A stretch of 64,000 nucleotides of DNA from Hymenobacter crusticola (GCF_002154225.1 NZ_MTSE01000005.1:186001-250000), one strand, 5' to 3'; numbered from the stretch's first letter, positions 25,518 to 35,099 are shown. Made by a program: numbers and translations. The notes: a model not told the origin generated them from the letters alone.

Positions 25518-26888
25518 ATGACCAAAGTCCTGCAATTTCTCGCCGATGCCGAACAAAAGGCCTTTGACTTAGAGCACCGACGCAAGATTCGCTTCAACAT
25601 TGGCAAGTACAACGCGGCCGTGCAAACCGGCCTCACCTGGTACGACGACCACGAACTAGCGCGCGAAAGAGCGTCGTACCTGAAGTCCAAGGTGATCAAC
25701 AACCTAGATCAGTACTTGCTGGAATTTGAGCGGAATTTCACGGCGCGCGGCGGCAAGGTGATCTGGGCTCAGGACGCGAATGATGCGCTGCGGGAAATCG
25801 GCAAGATCATGGCGCGGCGCAAAGCTCGCACTGTAGTAAAAGCCAAGAGTATGACCACTGAGGAAATTCACCTGAACCATTTCCTCGGTCAGAACGGCAT
25901 TGACTCTATCGAAACCGACCTAGGTGAGTACATTGTGCAGCTGAATGGCGAACGGCCCTACCACATTGTGACGCCGGCCATGCACCTGAACAAGCACGAC
26001 ATTGCCAACATCTTCGTCAAACACCTAGGTATTGAATACACCGATGACGCGCAGAAGCTTGTGCTCACGGCCCGCCACCTGCTGCGCGACAAATACACAA
26101 CTGCCGAAGTTGGCATCACCGGCGGCAACTTCCTGATTGCGGACACCGGAGCGGTAGCCGTCACGGAAAACGAAGGCAATGCCCGTTTGTCTGCCACGTT
26201 TCCCCGCACGCATATTGCCATTGTCGGCATTGAGAAAGTAATTCCGAAGCTGGAAGACCTCGCGTTATTCTGGCCCTTGCTGAGCACGAGCGGCACGGGC
26301 CAGCAGGTCACCGTCTACAATACCATTTATACCGGTCCGCGCCAGCCCTTGGAAAAAGACGGCCCCGATGAGATGTACGTGGTATTACTCGATAACGGCC
26401 GCACGAACCTGCTCGCTCAGCCTGATAAGCGCGAAGCCCTGCATTGCATTCGTTGTGGCGCTTGCCTGAACGTGTGCCCTGTGTACAAAAACATTGGCGG
26501 CCACACCTACGAGGCTACTTACTCTGGCCCGATTGGCTCCGTCATCACGCCCCATCTATCGGGCCTACCCGAGCACAAGCACCTAAGCTACGCCTCCTCG
26601 CTGTGCGGCGCCTGCACGAGCGTGTGCCCAGTGAAGATCAACATTCATGGCATTCTGCTCAAGAACCGGCAGCAAAGCGTACAAGAAGGCCTCGCCGACA
26701 AAGAAGAGCGCTTAGCCGTGAAGCTTTGGATGCGAGCCATGCTCAGCCGCACATTGCTGAACCTACTACCAGCGCGAGCAAAGAACTACGTACTGACGCG
26801 CCTGCTCGACTTATCCTGGAATAAGCGGCGCGGCACGCTGGCAGTTGCCCCTAAGTCGTTTAATCGCATGTGGCGGGAGCGGAAGTGA
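25518..26888 (+). CDS. lutB: LutB/LldF-like iron-sulfur protein
   Basis: 456 residues. A large DUF162-type domain (about 1-290; AREKA-like ALREIGKIMARRKARTVVK, ITGGNFLIADTGAV) is followed by two [4Fe-4S] motifs, CIRCGACLNVCPVY near 310 and CGACTSVCPVKINIHG near 363. This matches LutB (YvfW/YkgF), the Fe-S subunit of the LutABC L-lactate oxidation complex. Partner genes lutA and lutC are not adjacent, which is unusual. Cytosolic; no signal peptide. Confidence 0.88.
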   Translation: MTKVLQFLADAEQKAFDLEHRRKIRFNIGKYNAAVQTGLTWYDDHELARERASYLKSKVINNLDQYLLEFERNFTARGGKVIWAQDANDALREIGKIMARRKARTVVKAKSMTTEEIHLNHFLGQNGIDSIETDLGEYIVQLNGERPYHIVTPAMHLNKHDIANIFVKHLGIEYTDDAQKLVLTARHLLRDKYTTAEVGITGGNFLIADTGAVAVTENEGNARLSATFPRTHIAIVGIEKVIPKLEDLALFWPLLSTSGTGQQVTVYNTIYTGPRQPLEKDGPDEMYVVLLDNGRTNLLAQPDKREALHCIRCGACLNVCPVYKNIGGHTYEATYSGPIGSVITPHLSGLPEHKHLSYASSLCGACTSVCPVKINIHGILLKNRQQSVQEGLADKEERLAVKLWMRAMLSRTLLNLLPARAKNYVLTRLLDLSWNKRRGTLAVAPKSFNRMWRERK

Positions 26889-27029
26889 TTTGCGTGTTGC
26901 TTCCGCCGACTTATTGAGGAGCTACTTTAGGGTTGATTTTCTAGAGGCTGCATTTGAATAAACAGATTAAAGCTAACTATTCCAGGTAGAGCTTAGTACA
27001 ACAGCGACACACCACCTAGTTAGCTGTTT

Positions 27030-28088
27030 ATGTTCGAGTACTATTTGCTGCATGTCCTAGCGTTCGTAGGTGGCTCTGTTCTCATCATCAGCTCGGTGTT
27101 GGCTGCGGTGCGCTCATTTGTGCTGCCGCGCAATGAATCTGTGCTGATCAACAACTGGACGTTCATGTCCATCCGGTTTGTTTTCAACCAATTAGCAGCC
27201 ACCAAAAAAACGTACGCGCGGCGCGACCGGCTCATGGCCTTGTATGCGCCGTTGAGCTTAGTATCGCTGCCCATTGTGTGGCTGGCCTTGGCGAGCTTCG
27301 GATACATGCTCATTTTCTGGGCCTTAGGTGAGGAAAGCTGGGTGCAGTGCTACCGCCTGAGCAGCAGTGCCCTTCTTACCCTAGGCGCCGAAAATGCCGA
27401 ATCAGTTTGGATAAGTGCCTTTTCCTACTCCGAAGCTGGCCTAGGCCTGTTGCTCATCACCCTGCTGATTTCCTACCTGCCAACGATATACCAAGCTTTT
27501 TCGCGGCGCGAGTTGGTTGTTTCCCGCTTGGAATTGCGGGCGGGGCTCAACCGCTCAGCCCCGGAGCTCATTGGGTGGCTTAACCGTAGCGGCAGTTTGC
27601 AAGACGACCGGGAGCAGTGGGAGAAGTGGGAAGAATGGTTTGTCGAGATTGAAGAAACCCATACCTCACTCCCAATTCTGTCTTTCTTCCGCTCGCCGCA
27701 GCCCGGTCGCTCTTGGGTAACGGCAGCTAGCATCATCCTCGACACGGCAGCGCTGATCATCAGCACAGTAGATCAAAAAGACGATCCGCACCTGCAGCTG
27801 TGCTTTAAAGCGGGCTGCCTGTCCATAAACCGCGTGTCCCGCTTCTTTGATCATCAAGCCCACGCCGAAGCACCTGATGTACCGGAAGATGAAAATCCCA
27901 TTGATCATCCTGACCGGGAAACCTTTTTTGCCGCTTTTGAGCAGCTCGGCAACCTAGGTTTGACACTCAAACCCGACCGCGAGAAAGCTTGGCAAGAATA
28001 CCACCAACTGCGCAGCCGCTACGTGCAGGCTATCGACTACCTAGCCAAGCTTACAATGTCCCCCGACCTGAGCGTTCTGGGCCAATAG
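27030..28088 (+). CDS. Membrane protein resembling a pore-domain potassium channel, degenerate filter
   Basis: 352 residues. Hydrophobic segments lie at about 8-28, 72-100 and 132-152, with a short pore-like hydrophobic loop between the last two. The layout and sequence around PIVWLALASFGYMLIFWALG, SSALLTLGAENAES and ITLLISYLPTIYQAFSRREL resemble bacterial two-TM channel-like proteins, but the filter reads TLGAEN (117-122) where potassium channels have TVGYG or TLGFGD. The C-terminal ~200 residues are soluble and acidic. The channel relation is my inference; function unknown. Confidence 0.5.
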   Translation: MFEYYLLHVLAFVGGSVLIISSVLAAVRSFVLPRNESVLINNWTFMSIRFVFNQLAATKKTYARRDRLMALYAPLSLVSLPIVWLALASFGYMLIFWALGEESWVQCYRLSSSALLTLGAENAESVWISAFSYSEAGLGLLLITLLISYLPTIYQAFSRRELVVSRLELRAGLNRSAPELIGWLNRSGSLQDDREQWEKWEEWFVEIEETHTSLPILSFFRSPQPGRSWVTAASIILDTAALIISTVDQKDDPHLQLCFKAGCLSINRVSRFFDHQAHAEAPDVPEDENPIDHPDRETFFAAFEQLGNLGLTLKPDREKAWQEYHQLRSRYVQAIDYLAKLTMSPDLSVLGQ

Positions 28089-28333
28089 GCAACGGACCCT
28101 ACTCGTAATATTACCTTCCGCCGTTACCTATCTTATGGCTTATAAATAGAATTTACACAATTCGATTAGTTGACTTATTTAAATATTAAATAAAAAATAT
28201 CTATTCATCAATTCAATTTAAATCAATTCAAGTACCATAACGACGTTTAATTTTATCAATATTTTATTATATAAATAATATTGCGCATAGTTGGATCTTT
28301 GGTATAAAAACAATCTAAAATTTACTTCTATCG

Positions 28334-28341
28334 TATATTTG
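28334..28341 (+). promoter_or_regulatory. Candidate -7 box (TATATTTG) before the T9SS-sorted protein
   Basis: TATATTTG fits TAnnTTTG exactly and lies 31 bases upstream of the ATG at 28372, in a strikingly AT-rich 280-base leader. I do not see a TTG at the right distance for the -33 element. Confidence 0.45.
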
Positions 28342-28371
28342 CCGTCACTCATCCAATTAGTTAGTGGTAAC

Positions 28372-30447
28372 ATGCAAAAAACTGTACATTTTCACCAACG
28401 TTATTCTTCCTTATCTCTAGCTGCACTTAGGAAGGATTTTTCTCTTCTGCACCGGGCCCTGCTGCTAGCAGGTTTACTTTTATTTGTAACGGGTTTTACA
28501 CAGTCCGTAAAAGCGCAATCTGGCTTCTTCAAGGATTTTGTAATTATCAATTATGGAAATGGAAGCTCAAACCAATACTATACGACTTACTCTGGTGACC
28601 CAGTTCCCAATGGGCCATTTGGTGGAAGAAACCTAGGTAACTTCTCACGCAGTTCTTCTACCCTTTTACTCAATGGTGCGGAAGCTAATACATACAACTA
28701 TGGTAGCGATGTTACAGCGGCCAGGATGGGCTACCGCGTTTATCTGGAAACCGCAGCGCCTGGTGCGTTCAGTTTCATCGAGCTAGGATATCGCAACAGG
28801 AACGGCAATAATAAGCTATGGGATCAAACGACGCAGGGTATCGATTTACTTAGCCTTGCAGGCACTAATGGCACTTATGTATTAGAAGTATATTTCGAAG
28901 GTAACGTCAACAACAGCGACAAGCCCTCTATTTACGATAGCAACTCTTCTCAGAACTACAAAGCTACATTTGCAGTAAGCGGTACGCTACCCACTACTTG
29001 GACCGGTAGAAATAGTACCGAATGGGGCGATGATGGTAACTGGACTAACAGCAAACCTACTACCACTAACGACGCTATAATTCCCACAGGCCTTACTAGG
29101 TACCCAGAAATTATCGCGGGTCAGGCCCAAGTGCGCAACTTAGTAATTGCAGGTGATAGCCCTGAGAGAAAAGCATTAATAAAACTCACAAACGGCCGTT
29201 TGGAAGTCTATGGCAATTTTACCAATCTAGGTAACCTCGATCAAGCCGGTGGTGTGTTTCAGCTAGCCGCGAATGGGAATCAGACTTTTGATGGCTCCGA
29301 CTTTTTCAATTTTGAGGTTAGCGGAAGTGGAATCAAAAAGTTGAATGGTATCATGAGTGTGCGTGGTGAGCTGCGCTTTCAAGGAGGTATCCTATATATG
29401 GACCCAACCCTCGAGAAGACTAGCTACGTGAATTTGACTAACAATGCTGTTATGCTAGGCGAATCTAATGACACCTATCTATCAGGGACACTTAAAGCTG
29501 TTCAAATAGTCACTATGGGTGATGTTGCTACATTCGGAGGCATAGGCTTACGTTATGAGAATTTTTCTGGTGATCCTGGTACCACTCAAGTAACACGTAG
29601 TAATGTCTCTTACACTTCCGCTAGCAATACGGGCCAGAGTGTTAGACGCGCTTTCAATATTACACCTGCTAACAACATTACGGCTCAGATAACGATTAAC
29701 TACCTAGACAATGAGCTAGGTACTAGCAATCAGAACGAAAATAACTTGGTAATGTATCGTTCTACTAATAGCGCGACAACATTCGACCAACTTGGCAAGG
29801 ATGGTCAAGACACACGCTTTAACTTTGTAACCAAAGGACAGGTACCAGGTAATGGTTTCTTTGTTCTAAGTCAGCAAAGAGCCCCACTACCTGTAGCCCT
29901 CATTAGCTTCACTGCCGCACGCCAAGGTTCCGACGCAATTCTGACCTGGGCAACCGCGCAGGAGGAGAACAACGCCGGCTTCGATGTGCAGGTGTCAACA
30001 AACGGAGAGTCGTTCCGTACGCTCACGACCATCACGCCGAATTCACCGAACAGTACTGTTGGCTCTACCTACAAGTATGCTGACCAGGAGCTAGGTAAGA
30101 ATGGCATCCGCTACTACCGCTTGCGGCAGGTGGATGTAGATGGCAAAGAGTCGTTTTATGGCCCGCAAGCAGTTGAGTTCGGTGATGCCGCCGTAGCTTT
30201 TTCGGCCGCGCCTAACCCATTCACTTCGGAAGTGATGCTCACCGCGCAAACTAGCGTCGCCGGTGCAGCCACTATCCGCCTCACTGACATCAACGGCCGC
30301 ACGGTGCGGGAGCAGGCACTAAGCATCGACAAAGGAGTATCAACACTGCCTGTGTCTAACCTAGATGGCTTGAAGGGCGGCATGTACTTCATGCAGCTTA
30401 CGTTGCCAAACGGTCAGGTACAGCGCCTCAAGGTGTTGAAGCAATAG
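28372..30447 (+). CDS. T9SS-sorted secreted protein
   Basis: 691 residues from MQKTVHFHQRYSS at 28372 (open to 28291). A long basic leader leads into a hydrophobic signal segment (LLLAGLLLFVTGFTQSVKAQ). The middle is beta-rich with no motif I recognise (TWTGRNSTEWGDDGNWTNSK is typical of Bacteroidota surface proteins). The C-terminal ~165 residues hold an Ig-like region (LPVALISFTAARQGSDAILT) and a type A T9SS sorting domain starting FSAAPNPFTSEV and ending GQVQRLKVLKQ. The passenger is AT-richer than the C-terminal region. It should be exported and anchored or released by the T9SS encoded at 52-58 kb. Confidence 0.85.
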   Translation: MQKTVHFHQRYSSLSLAALRKDFSLLHRALLLAGLLLFVTGFTQSVKAQSGFFKDFVIINYGNGSSNQYYTTYSGDPVPNGPFGGRNLGNFSRSSSTLLLNGAEANTYNYGSDVTAARMGYRVYLETAAPGAFSFIELGYRNRNGNNKLWDQTTQGIDLLSLAGTNGTYVLEVYFEGNVNNSDKPSIYDSNSSQNYKATFAVSGTLPTTWTGRNSTEWGDDGNWTNSKPTTTNDAIIPTGLTRYPEIIAGQAQVRNLVIAGDSPERKALIKLTNGRLEVYGNFTNLGNLDQAGGVFQLAANGNQTFDGSDFFNFEVSGSGIKKLNGIMSVRGELRFQGGILYMDPTLEKTSYVNLTNNAVMLGESNDTYLSGTLKAVQIVTMGDVATFGGIGLRYENFSGDPGTTQVTRSNVSYTSASNTGQSVRRAFNITPANNITAQITINYLDNELGTSNQNENNLVMYRSTNSATTFDQLGKDGQDTRFNFVTKGQVPGNGFFVLSQQRAPLPVALISFTAARQGSDAILTWATAQEENNAGFDVQVSTNGESFRTLTTITPNSPNSTVGSTYKYADQELGKNGIRYYRLRQVDVDGKESFYGPQAVEFGDAAVAFSAAPNPFTSEVMLTAQTSVAGAATIRLTDINGRTVREQALSIDKGVSTLPVSNLDGLKGGMYFMQLTLPNGQVQRLKVLKQ

Positions 30448-30464
30448 CACGTCTTCTATTAAAC

Positions 30465-30502
30465 AACAAAAAAGCCGACCTAGCTAGGTCGGCTTTTTTG
30501 TT
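30465..30502. terminator. Perfect 38-base palindromic terminator
   Basis: The sequence is self-complementary from 30465 to 30502 with no spare loop bases; the centre is GACCTAGCTAGGTC and both flanks are A6/T6 runs. It lies between the convergent T9SS-protein and serine dehydratase genes. Confidence 0.92.
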
Positions 30503-30571
30503 TTCAAGTGTTGCTGTTTTTACCGCGCCGTTAAATGGTTTGGTGTGCCTATCGCTTCAACCCTATTCATC

Positions 30572-31477
30572 CTATTCAGCAGCTTCGTCGGGCAGAATGT
30601 TGATGTCTTGCACCAATACGCGCTGCTCTATCTGGCGACCTCTAGGCGTATTGGCCAATCCACCTAGGGCTGTTTCCTTGTAACGCGTTTCCATGCTTTG
30701 CCCTACTTCGCCCAAGGCAGCGACGCATTCATCAACCGGAATAACAGGGTCGACGCCAGCAATGGCAATTTGCGCCGAGGAAAAAGCAATAGCGGCGGCC
30801 GACGCATTGCGTACCACACACGGCACTTCTACCAACCCGGCTACGGGGTCGCACACCAAGCCTAGCATACACTGAATGGTGATGGCAACGGCGGCAAAGG
30901 TTTGCTCCACACTACCTCCTAGGCAGTACACAATAGCCCCACTACCCATAGCGGCAGCACTACCGGTCTCGGCCTGACAGCCCCCGACTGCGCCCGCTAG
31001 AGAGGCATTTTGTTCAATAATCAGGGCAATGCCCGCTGCTACCAACAGCCCCTCCAAGATGGTTCGGTCTTCGAGTTTATGCAGGTCTTGCAACGTAACG
31101 AGCACGCCAGGCAGAATACCCGAAGCGCCAGCCGTCGGGGCCGCTACCACCCTACCCATACACGAGTTCACCTCCTTTGCCCCAAGGGCACGCGTGACAA
31201 GCTGCTTGAATTCGGGCGACAGCACGGTGACAGGCGAAGCCGCTATCTTCTTCGCGCCGTTGTTGATCATGCCCGAGCGCGAAGTCATATTTTCAGTTAG
31301 GCCGGTGTGCACCGCATCGCGCATCACATCATACGCGCGTTGCAAGCCCGCCCATATTTCCACTTCGGTACGACCTTTCTGCTCAATCTCATAATCGAGC
31401 ACTGGCTGGTGCAAAGGCTCACCCGTTTGAGCGCAATGCGCTTGCCAGCTAGCAAAATCCGTGAAAAGCAGAGACAT
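30572..31477 (-). CDS. sdaAA: L-serine ammonia-lyase (Fe-S dependent), alpha subunit
   Basis: 301 residues. Conserved cysteines for the [4Fe-4S] cluster are in VNSCMGRVVAAPTAGAS, GGCQAETGSAAAMGS and GLVCDPVAGLVEVPC. The opening MSLLFTDFASWQAHC and the SRSGMINNGAKK region fit the SdaAA family. The enzyme deaminates L-serine to pyruvate. The separate beta subunit (SdaAB) gene is not next to it; it could be elsewhere or dispensable. Confidence 0.93.
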   Translation of the reverse strand: MSLLFTDFASWQAHCAQTGEPLHQPVLDYEIEQKGRTEVEIWAGLQRAYDVMRDAVHTGLTENMTSRSGMINNGAKKIAASPVTVLSPEFKQLVTRALGAKEVNSCMGRVVAAPTAGASGILPGVLVTLQDLHKLEDRTILEGLLVAAGIALIIEQNASLAGAVGGCQAETGSAAAMGSGAIVYCLGGSVEQTFAAVAITIQCMLGLVCDPVAGLVEVPCVVRNASAAAIAFSSAQIAIAGVDPVIPVDECVAALGEVGQSMETRYKETALGGLANTPRGRQIEQRVLVQDINILPDEAAE

Positions 31478-31598
31478 AGAAAAAAGGCTTAGCGTGTAGT
31501 CAGTAAGTTACGGTAAGTTCGGCAGCATTGGGTGCGTTCTGCAAGCTAGGCCGGTGCTGCGCGGCGGGTAGCTCTATCGTAGAACACGTATTCATTAG

Positions 31599-31615
31599 CC
31601 TAGGTGCCACCTAGG
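31599..31615. repeat. Palindrome made of two CCTAGG words
   Basis: CCTAGGTG-C-CACCTAGG is a perfect 8-bp inverted repeat around one base, sitting between sdaAA and the msrB terminator. It illustrates how CTAG words combine into palindromes here. Confidence 0.7.
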
Positions 31616-31630
31616 AGTGGCCTTTTCCAC

Positions 31631-31669
31631 AAACGAAAAGCGGCTGATCAGGTCAGCCGCTTTTCGTTT
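31631..31669 (-). terminator. Terminator after msrB
   Basis: Arms 31631-31647 and 31653-31669 (AAACGAAAAGCGGCTGA and complement) form a 17-bp stem with a 5-base loop, directly after the msrB stop on the minus strand. Confidence 0.9.
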
Positions 31670-31691
31670 TGTTTGGATGGTGTGCGTCAGC

Positions 31692-32153
31692 TTATACCGC
31701 TTCTTGTTGCGCTTTCACTAGCTTAATTGAAGCCGAGTTGATGCACAAGCGCAAGCCACTTGGGGGTGGCCCGTCGGGGAAAACGTGGCCCTGGTGCGCG
31801 TCGCAGACGTTGCAGAGCACTTCCACGCGCGTCATGCCATAGCTGGTGTCTTTCTTGTATTTCACGGCATCTTCCTGCACGGGCTGCGTAAAGCTAGGCC
31901 AGCCCGTACCCGACTCGAACTTGGTGCGCGAGTCGTAAAGGGGCGTGCCGCAGCACACGCACGCGTACAAGCCGGGCTCGTGCGCTTCGCAGTATTCGCC
32001 AGTAAAGGCCCGCTCGGTGCCGTGTTGGCGGGTTACGTAATATTGCTCGGGAGTGAGCTGTGCTTTCCACTCTGCATCGGTTTTCTCCACCCGATGATCG
32101 GGCGCGGGACTGCCGTGATTAGCCAGGCGGATGACATCATTCCAGGTTTGCAT
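31692..32153 (-). CDS. msrB: Peptide-methionine (R)-S-oxide reductase
   Basis: 153 residues. The zinc site is two CxxC pairs (Cys65/Cys68 in YACVCCG and Cys114/Cys117 in VLCNVCDAH). The catalytic Cys137 is in LRLCINSASI, and GTGWPSF and HVFPDGPPPSG are standard. Cys55 (TGEYC) could be the resolving cysteine. It reduces the R form of oxidised methionine in proteins. It is cytosolic; no signal peptide is visible. It stands alone with its own terminator. Confidence 0.96.
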   Translation of the reverse strand: MQTWNDVIRLANHGSPAPDHRVEKTDAEWKAQLTPEQYYVTRQHGTERAFTGEYCEAHEPGLYACVCCGTPLYDSRTKFESGTGWPSFTQPVQEDAVKYKKDTSYGMTRVEVLCNVCDAHQGHVFPDGPPPSGLRLCINSASIKLVKAQQEAV

Positions 32154-32460
32154 AGTATTCGGGTTACGAAGTCAAATCAAAAGTATTCTCTACCTGCAAA
32201 CGCAGTCGGTGGCCGCTAAGTTTAACCAGAACTGTAGGGTGCTACGCAACAACGTATGCCGGACCTAGCTTGCGCGTCGCGAACGTGGTGCCGTACCTAG
32301 GTTAGCGCAATGATCGTCAACAGCGGTTTAAGCTCGCGTGTTGTGGTCAAGTACTTCCGTCACAGAGTTGTTCCCTCCTACTTGACCAGCCAACTGCGCC
32401 GAGGCTACGTAAAAAAGCCTACGCAAGCTTTTCCTACTCATACGCCCTGCCATACGTTTT
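32154..32460. other. Divergent intergenic region, 307 bases
   Basis: It lies between msrB (leftward) and nnrDE (rightward). A minus-strand TACTTTTG at 32178-32185 fits the -7 consensus for msrB, but no TTG sits at the right distance. No gene or hairpin is seen in the rest. Confidence 0.4.
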
Positions 32461-33978
32461 ATGAAGATCCTGACCGCCGCGCAAACCAAACAAGTAGACC
32501 AAGCCACTATTCAAGCTGAAAATAGCAGCTCTGATGTGCTCATGGAGCGCGCAGCCACGGCCTTTACCGATTGGCTCACTGCTCGGCAGTCGCCCGCGGA
32601 AGCCGGCGAGGTGCTGGTGCTAGCCGGTCCTGGTAACAATGGCGGTGATGGTTTGGTGGCGGCGCGCCTGCTCCATCAACGGGGCTACTCGGTGCGGGTG
32701 TGGGTGTTGCCTGCCGAAAAGTACTCCGCCGATTTTACGGTTAACCGACAGCGTTTGCCAGCAGTTGTGCCAGTAGCAGAGCTAGCCTCCGAGCAGTTAC
32801 CAACTCTTACTACCAATACTTTAGTCATCGATGCGTTGTTTGGTACTGGCCTAAGCCGACCTTTGGAAGGCATTGCGGCTAGTGTCGTACAGCATCTCAA
32901 TGCTGCGCATGCTCGGGTAGTCGCTATTGATATGCCATCGGGGCTGCTGACGGACGCGCCTCAGCCGAAAGATAGCGCGGTAGTACACGCTCGTCATACT
33001 ATTAGCTTTGAACTGCCTAAGCTAGCTTTCCTGCTGCCACAGAATGCCGCATTTATTGGTGATTGGCATTTACTTCCAATTGGCCTGAATCGGGAAGTCA
33101 TTGAGCAACTAGAGACGCCTATGTACTTTGTGGACGTACCTACCTTGGCAGGCAAGCTTCCGAAACGAGCCAAGTTTGGGCACAAGGGCACTTATGGGCA
33201 TGCGCTGCTCTTGGCTGGCAGCAAAGGCAAAATAGGAGCCGCTGTATTAGCTACTAAGGCGTGCTTGCACAGTGGCGTTGGGCTACTCACACTACGCACC
33301 CCCGCGGTGGGCTACGACGTGGTGCAAACGGCCGTGCCTGAAGCCATGGCCTTGGTCGATCCGCACCAGGATTTCTTGACGGAGCTACCCGACCTGAAAT
33401 CATACTCGGCTGTCGGCATGGGTCCTGGCATTGGTCAGCAAACGGCTACACAAGAGGTATTGGCCCAACTGCTCCGCGAAGCGAAAATGCCGCTAGTGCT
33501 GGATGCGGATGCGCTGAACCTGCTCGGCCAACAGCGGGAGCTGCTGGCGCTCCTCCCACCCGATACAATTCTGACGCCCCACCCCAAAGAATTTGAACGC
33601 CTCACGGAGCCTGCCCGCGATGATTATCACCGGTTAGAACTGCTGCGGGCTTTCTGTCAGCAGCACCAGTGCTATGTCGTGCTGAAGGGCGCCTACACCT
33701 GCCTAGGTGCTCCCGATGGCCGCTTCTATTTCAACAGCACAGGCAACCCCGGTATGGGCACCGGTGGTAGCGGCGACGTGCTCACGGGAGTACTCACGGC
33801 TTTGCGAGGTCACTCGTTCCTGTCAGCGCTGGATGCGGCACTGCTCGGCGTGTATGCACATGGCCGCGCCGGCGACCTTGCTGCCCAGCATACAGGTGAA
33901 GCCGGCCTGAGTGCTAGTGCTATTACGCGCTTTTTGGGCCCTGCCTTTCAAGAACTGACAACGACCGAACCTTTCTGA
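32461..33978 (+). CDS. nnr: Bifunctional NAD(P)H-hydrate epimerase / ADP-dependent dehydratase
   Basis: 505 residues. The N-terminal epimerase half (about 1-215) has the signature LAGPGNNGGDGLVAARLL, DALFGTGLSRPL and AIDMPSGLLTD. The C-terminal ribokinase-like half (about 230-505) shows HKGTYGHALLLAGS, GMGPGIG, LDADALNLL, TPHPKEFERL and NPGMGTGGSGDVLTGVL. Together they repair hydrated NADH and NADPH. The fused two-domain form is the usual bacterial one. It is convergent with the UbiA-like gene, and no hairpin separates them. Confidence 0.95.
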   Translation: MKILTAAQTKQVDQATIQAENSSSDVLMERAATAFTDWLTARQSPAEAGEVLVLAGPGNNGGDGLVAARLLHQRGYSVRVWVLPAEKYSADFTVNRQRLPAVVPVAELASEQLPTLTTNTLVIDALFGTGLSRPLEGIAASVVQHLNAAHARVVAIDMPSGLLTDAPQPKDSAVVHARHTISFELPKLAFLLPQNAAFIGDWHLLPIGLNREVIEQLETPMYFVDVPTLAGKLPKRAKFGHKGTYGHALLLAGSKGKIGAAVLATKACLHSGVGLLTLRTPAVGYDVVQTAVPEAMALVDPHQDFLTELPDLKSYSAVGMGPGIGQQTATQEVLAQLLREAKMPLVLDADALNLLGQQRELLALLPPDTILTPHPKEFERLTEPARDDYHRLELLRAFCQQHQCYVVLKGAYTCLGAPDGRFYFNSTGNPGMGTGGSGDVLTGVLTALRGHSFLSALDAALLGVYAHGRAGDLAAQHTGEAGLSASAITRFLGPAFQELTTTEPF

Positions 33979-34017
33979 ATTGCATTGCTCGTCCGGAGCT
34001 TACTGCTCGAACTGCGG

Positions 34018-34911
34018 CTAGGAAGCTAGGTATACGGCGAAAAACTGCGCCAGCAGCACGCCATCGGCTAGTAGTGCAAAGTAATAATCGGGGCGCGTTT
34101 CGTCGGCAAACCAGATAATAGAACCAGCTAGCAACGTAGGCAACGACAGCATGAACACATGCTGAAAAGCAGCGCCTTGCGGAATCAGAAAATTTGAAAG
34201 TACCAGTGCGACTAGTGCCACCACCTTCGTAGCACGCACCCCAAATACGCCCGGAAAGGTGCGCGTACCCGTGAGTCGGTCCTTAGTATAGTCGCGGATG
34301 TCAAATACAAACGCTAGGGCTAGGATAAAGAGAAAGCGCCGGCTAAATAATACCAACACGACAGGTGAAAGCAATGGCTTATTCAGGTAAAAGGCAGGAA
34401 TCCAGACGGTAACGGCAGCCCACACATACGCAATGAGGAATACCTTCAACAGGGGAAAATCCCGCAACGCCCGCCATCGTCCGCCTATACGTATTACCGG
34501 CAAGGAGTAAAGCAACGAAATGGCAGTCAGATGGCCCAGAAAACCTAGCAAGTGCTGCCAGCCATCCAGCCAAAACAATACACCCGCTATGGCCAAAGAT
34601 CCTAGCGCCAGCAAAAACAGCTCCCGCCGGTGATGGATCATCCATAGCTTGCGCTCCGATAGAACCAGGCGCTGGCCGTATTTGTATGGCAACACGCTAT
34701 CAATGTTGTAGAGAAACAATGTAGCGGTGAAAATCATGATGGCGAGGCGAGGTGGCACGTCAGCCCGCCAGAATAAGAACGTTGCCCACATGAGCCCAAC
34801 GGCTGCGGCCGACAACCACGCACTGCTGTACAAAACAGCATCCACCCAGCGCTTCAGCCCAGCAAAGGAAGCAGTCGTGGAGGAAGGTGCAGGTTGGTTG
34901 GGGTTCCGCAT
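34018..34911 (-). CDS. UbiA-superfamily prenyltransferase-like membrane protein
   Basis: 297 residues with about eight hydrophobic segments. Two acidic motifs fit UbiA enzymes loosely: YNIDSVLPYKYG (first, only partly conserved NDxxD) and DIRDYTKDRLTGTRTFP (second). UbiA members join isoprenoid chains to aromatic acceptors. No quinone or pigment gene is adjacent, so the substrate is unknown; the weakened first motif leaves activity uncertain. Confidence 0.65.
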   Translation of the reverse strand: MRNPNQPAPSSTTASFAGLKRWVDAVLYSSAWLSAAAVGLMWATFLFWRADVPPRLAIMIFTATLFLYNIDSVLPYKYGQRLVLSERKLWMIHHRRELFLLALGSLAIAGVLFWLDGWQHLLGFLGHLTAISLLYSLPVIRIGGRWRALRDFPLLKVFLIAYVWAAVTVWIPAFYLNKPLLSPVVLVLFSRRFLFILALAFVFDIRDYTKDRLTGTRTFPGVFGVRATKVVALVALVLSNFLIPQGAAFQHVFMLSLPTLLAGSIIWFADETRPDYYFALLADGVLLAQFFAVYLAS

Positions 34912-35021
34912 ATCGAAGCGTATACGTGAGTGACAAACACTCTATTTAAAGAAGCGCTAAATAAGTTCTGGTATATAAACCGATGATGAAGACGAATAGC
35001 TCGCCACTACACCGTAAACGA

Positions 35022-35057
35022 CAAAAACCTTCTGCGCTTTGGCGCAGAAGGTTTTTG
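35022..35057 (-). terminator. Terminator after ppa
   Basis: Arms CAAAAACCTTCTGCGC (35022-35037) and its complement (35042-35057) form a 16-bp stem with loop TTTG, just past the ppa stop at 35100. Confidence 0.9.
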
Positions 35058-35099
35058 CTAGGTAGCTGGCAGGCGCTCAGCACGAGGTATGCAAGTGAC

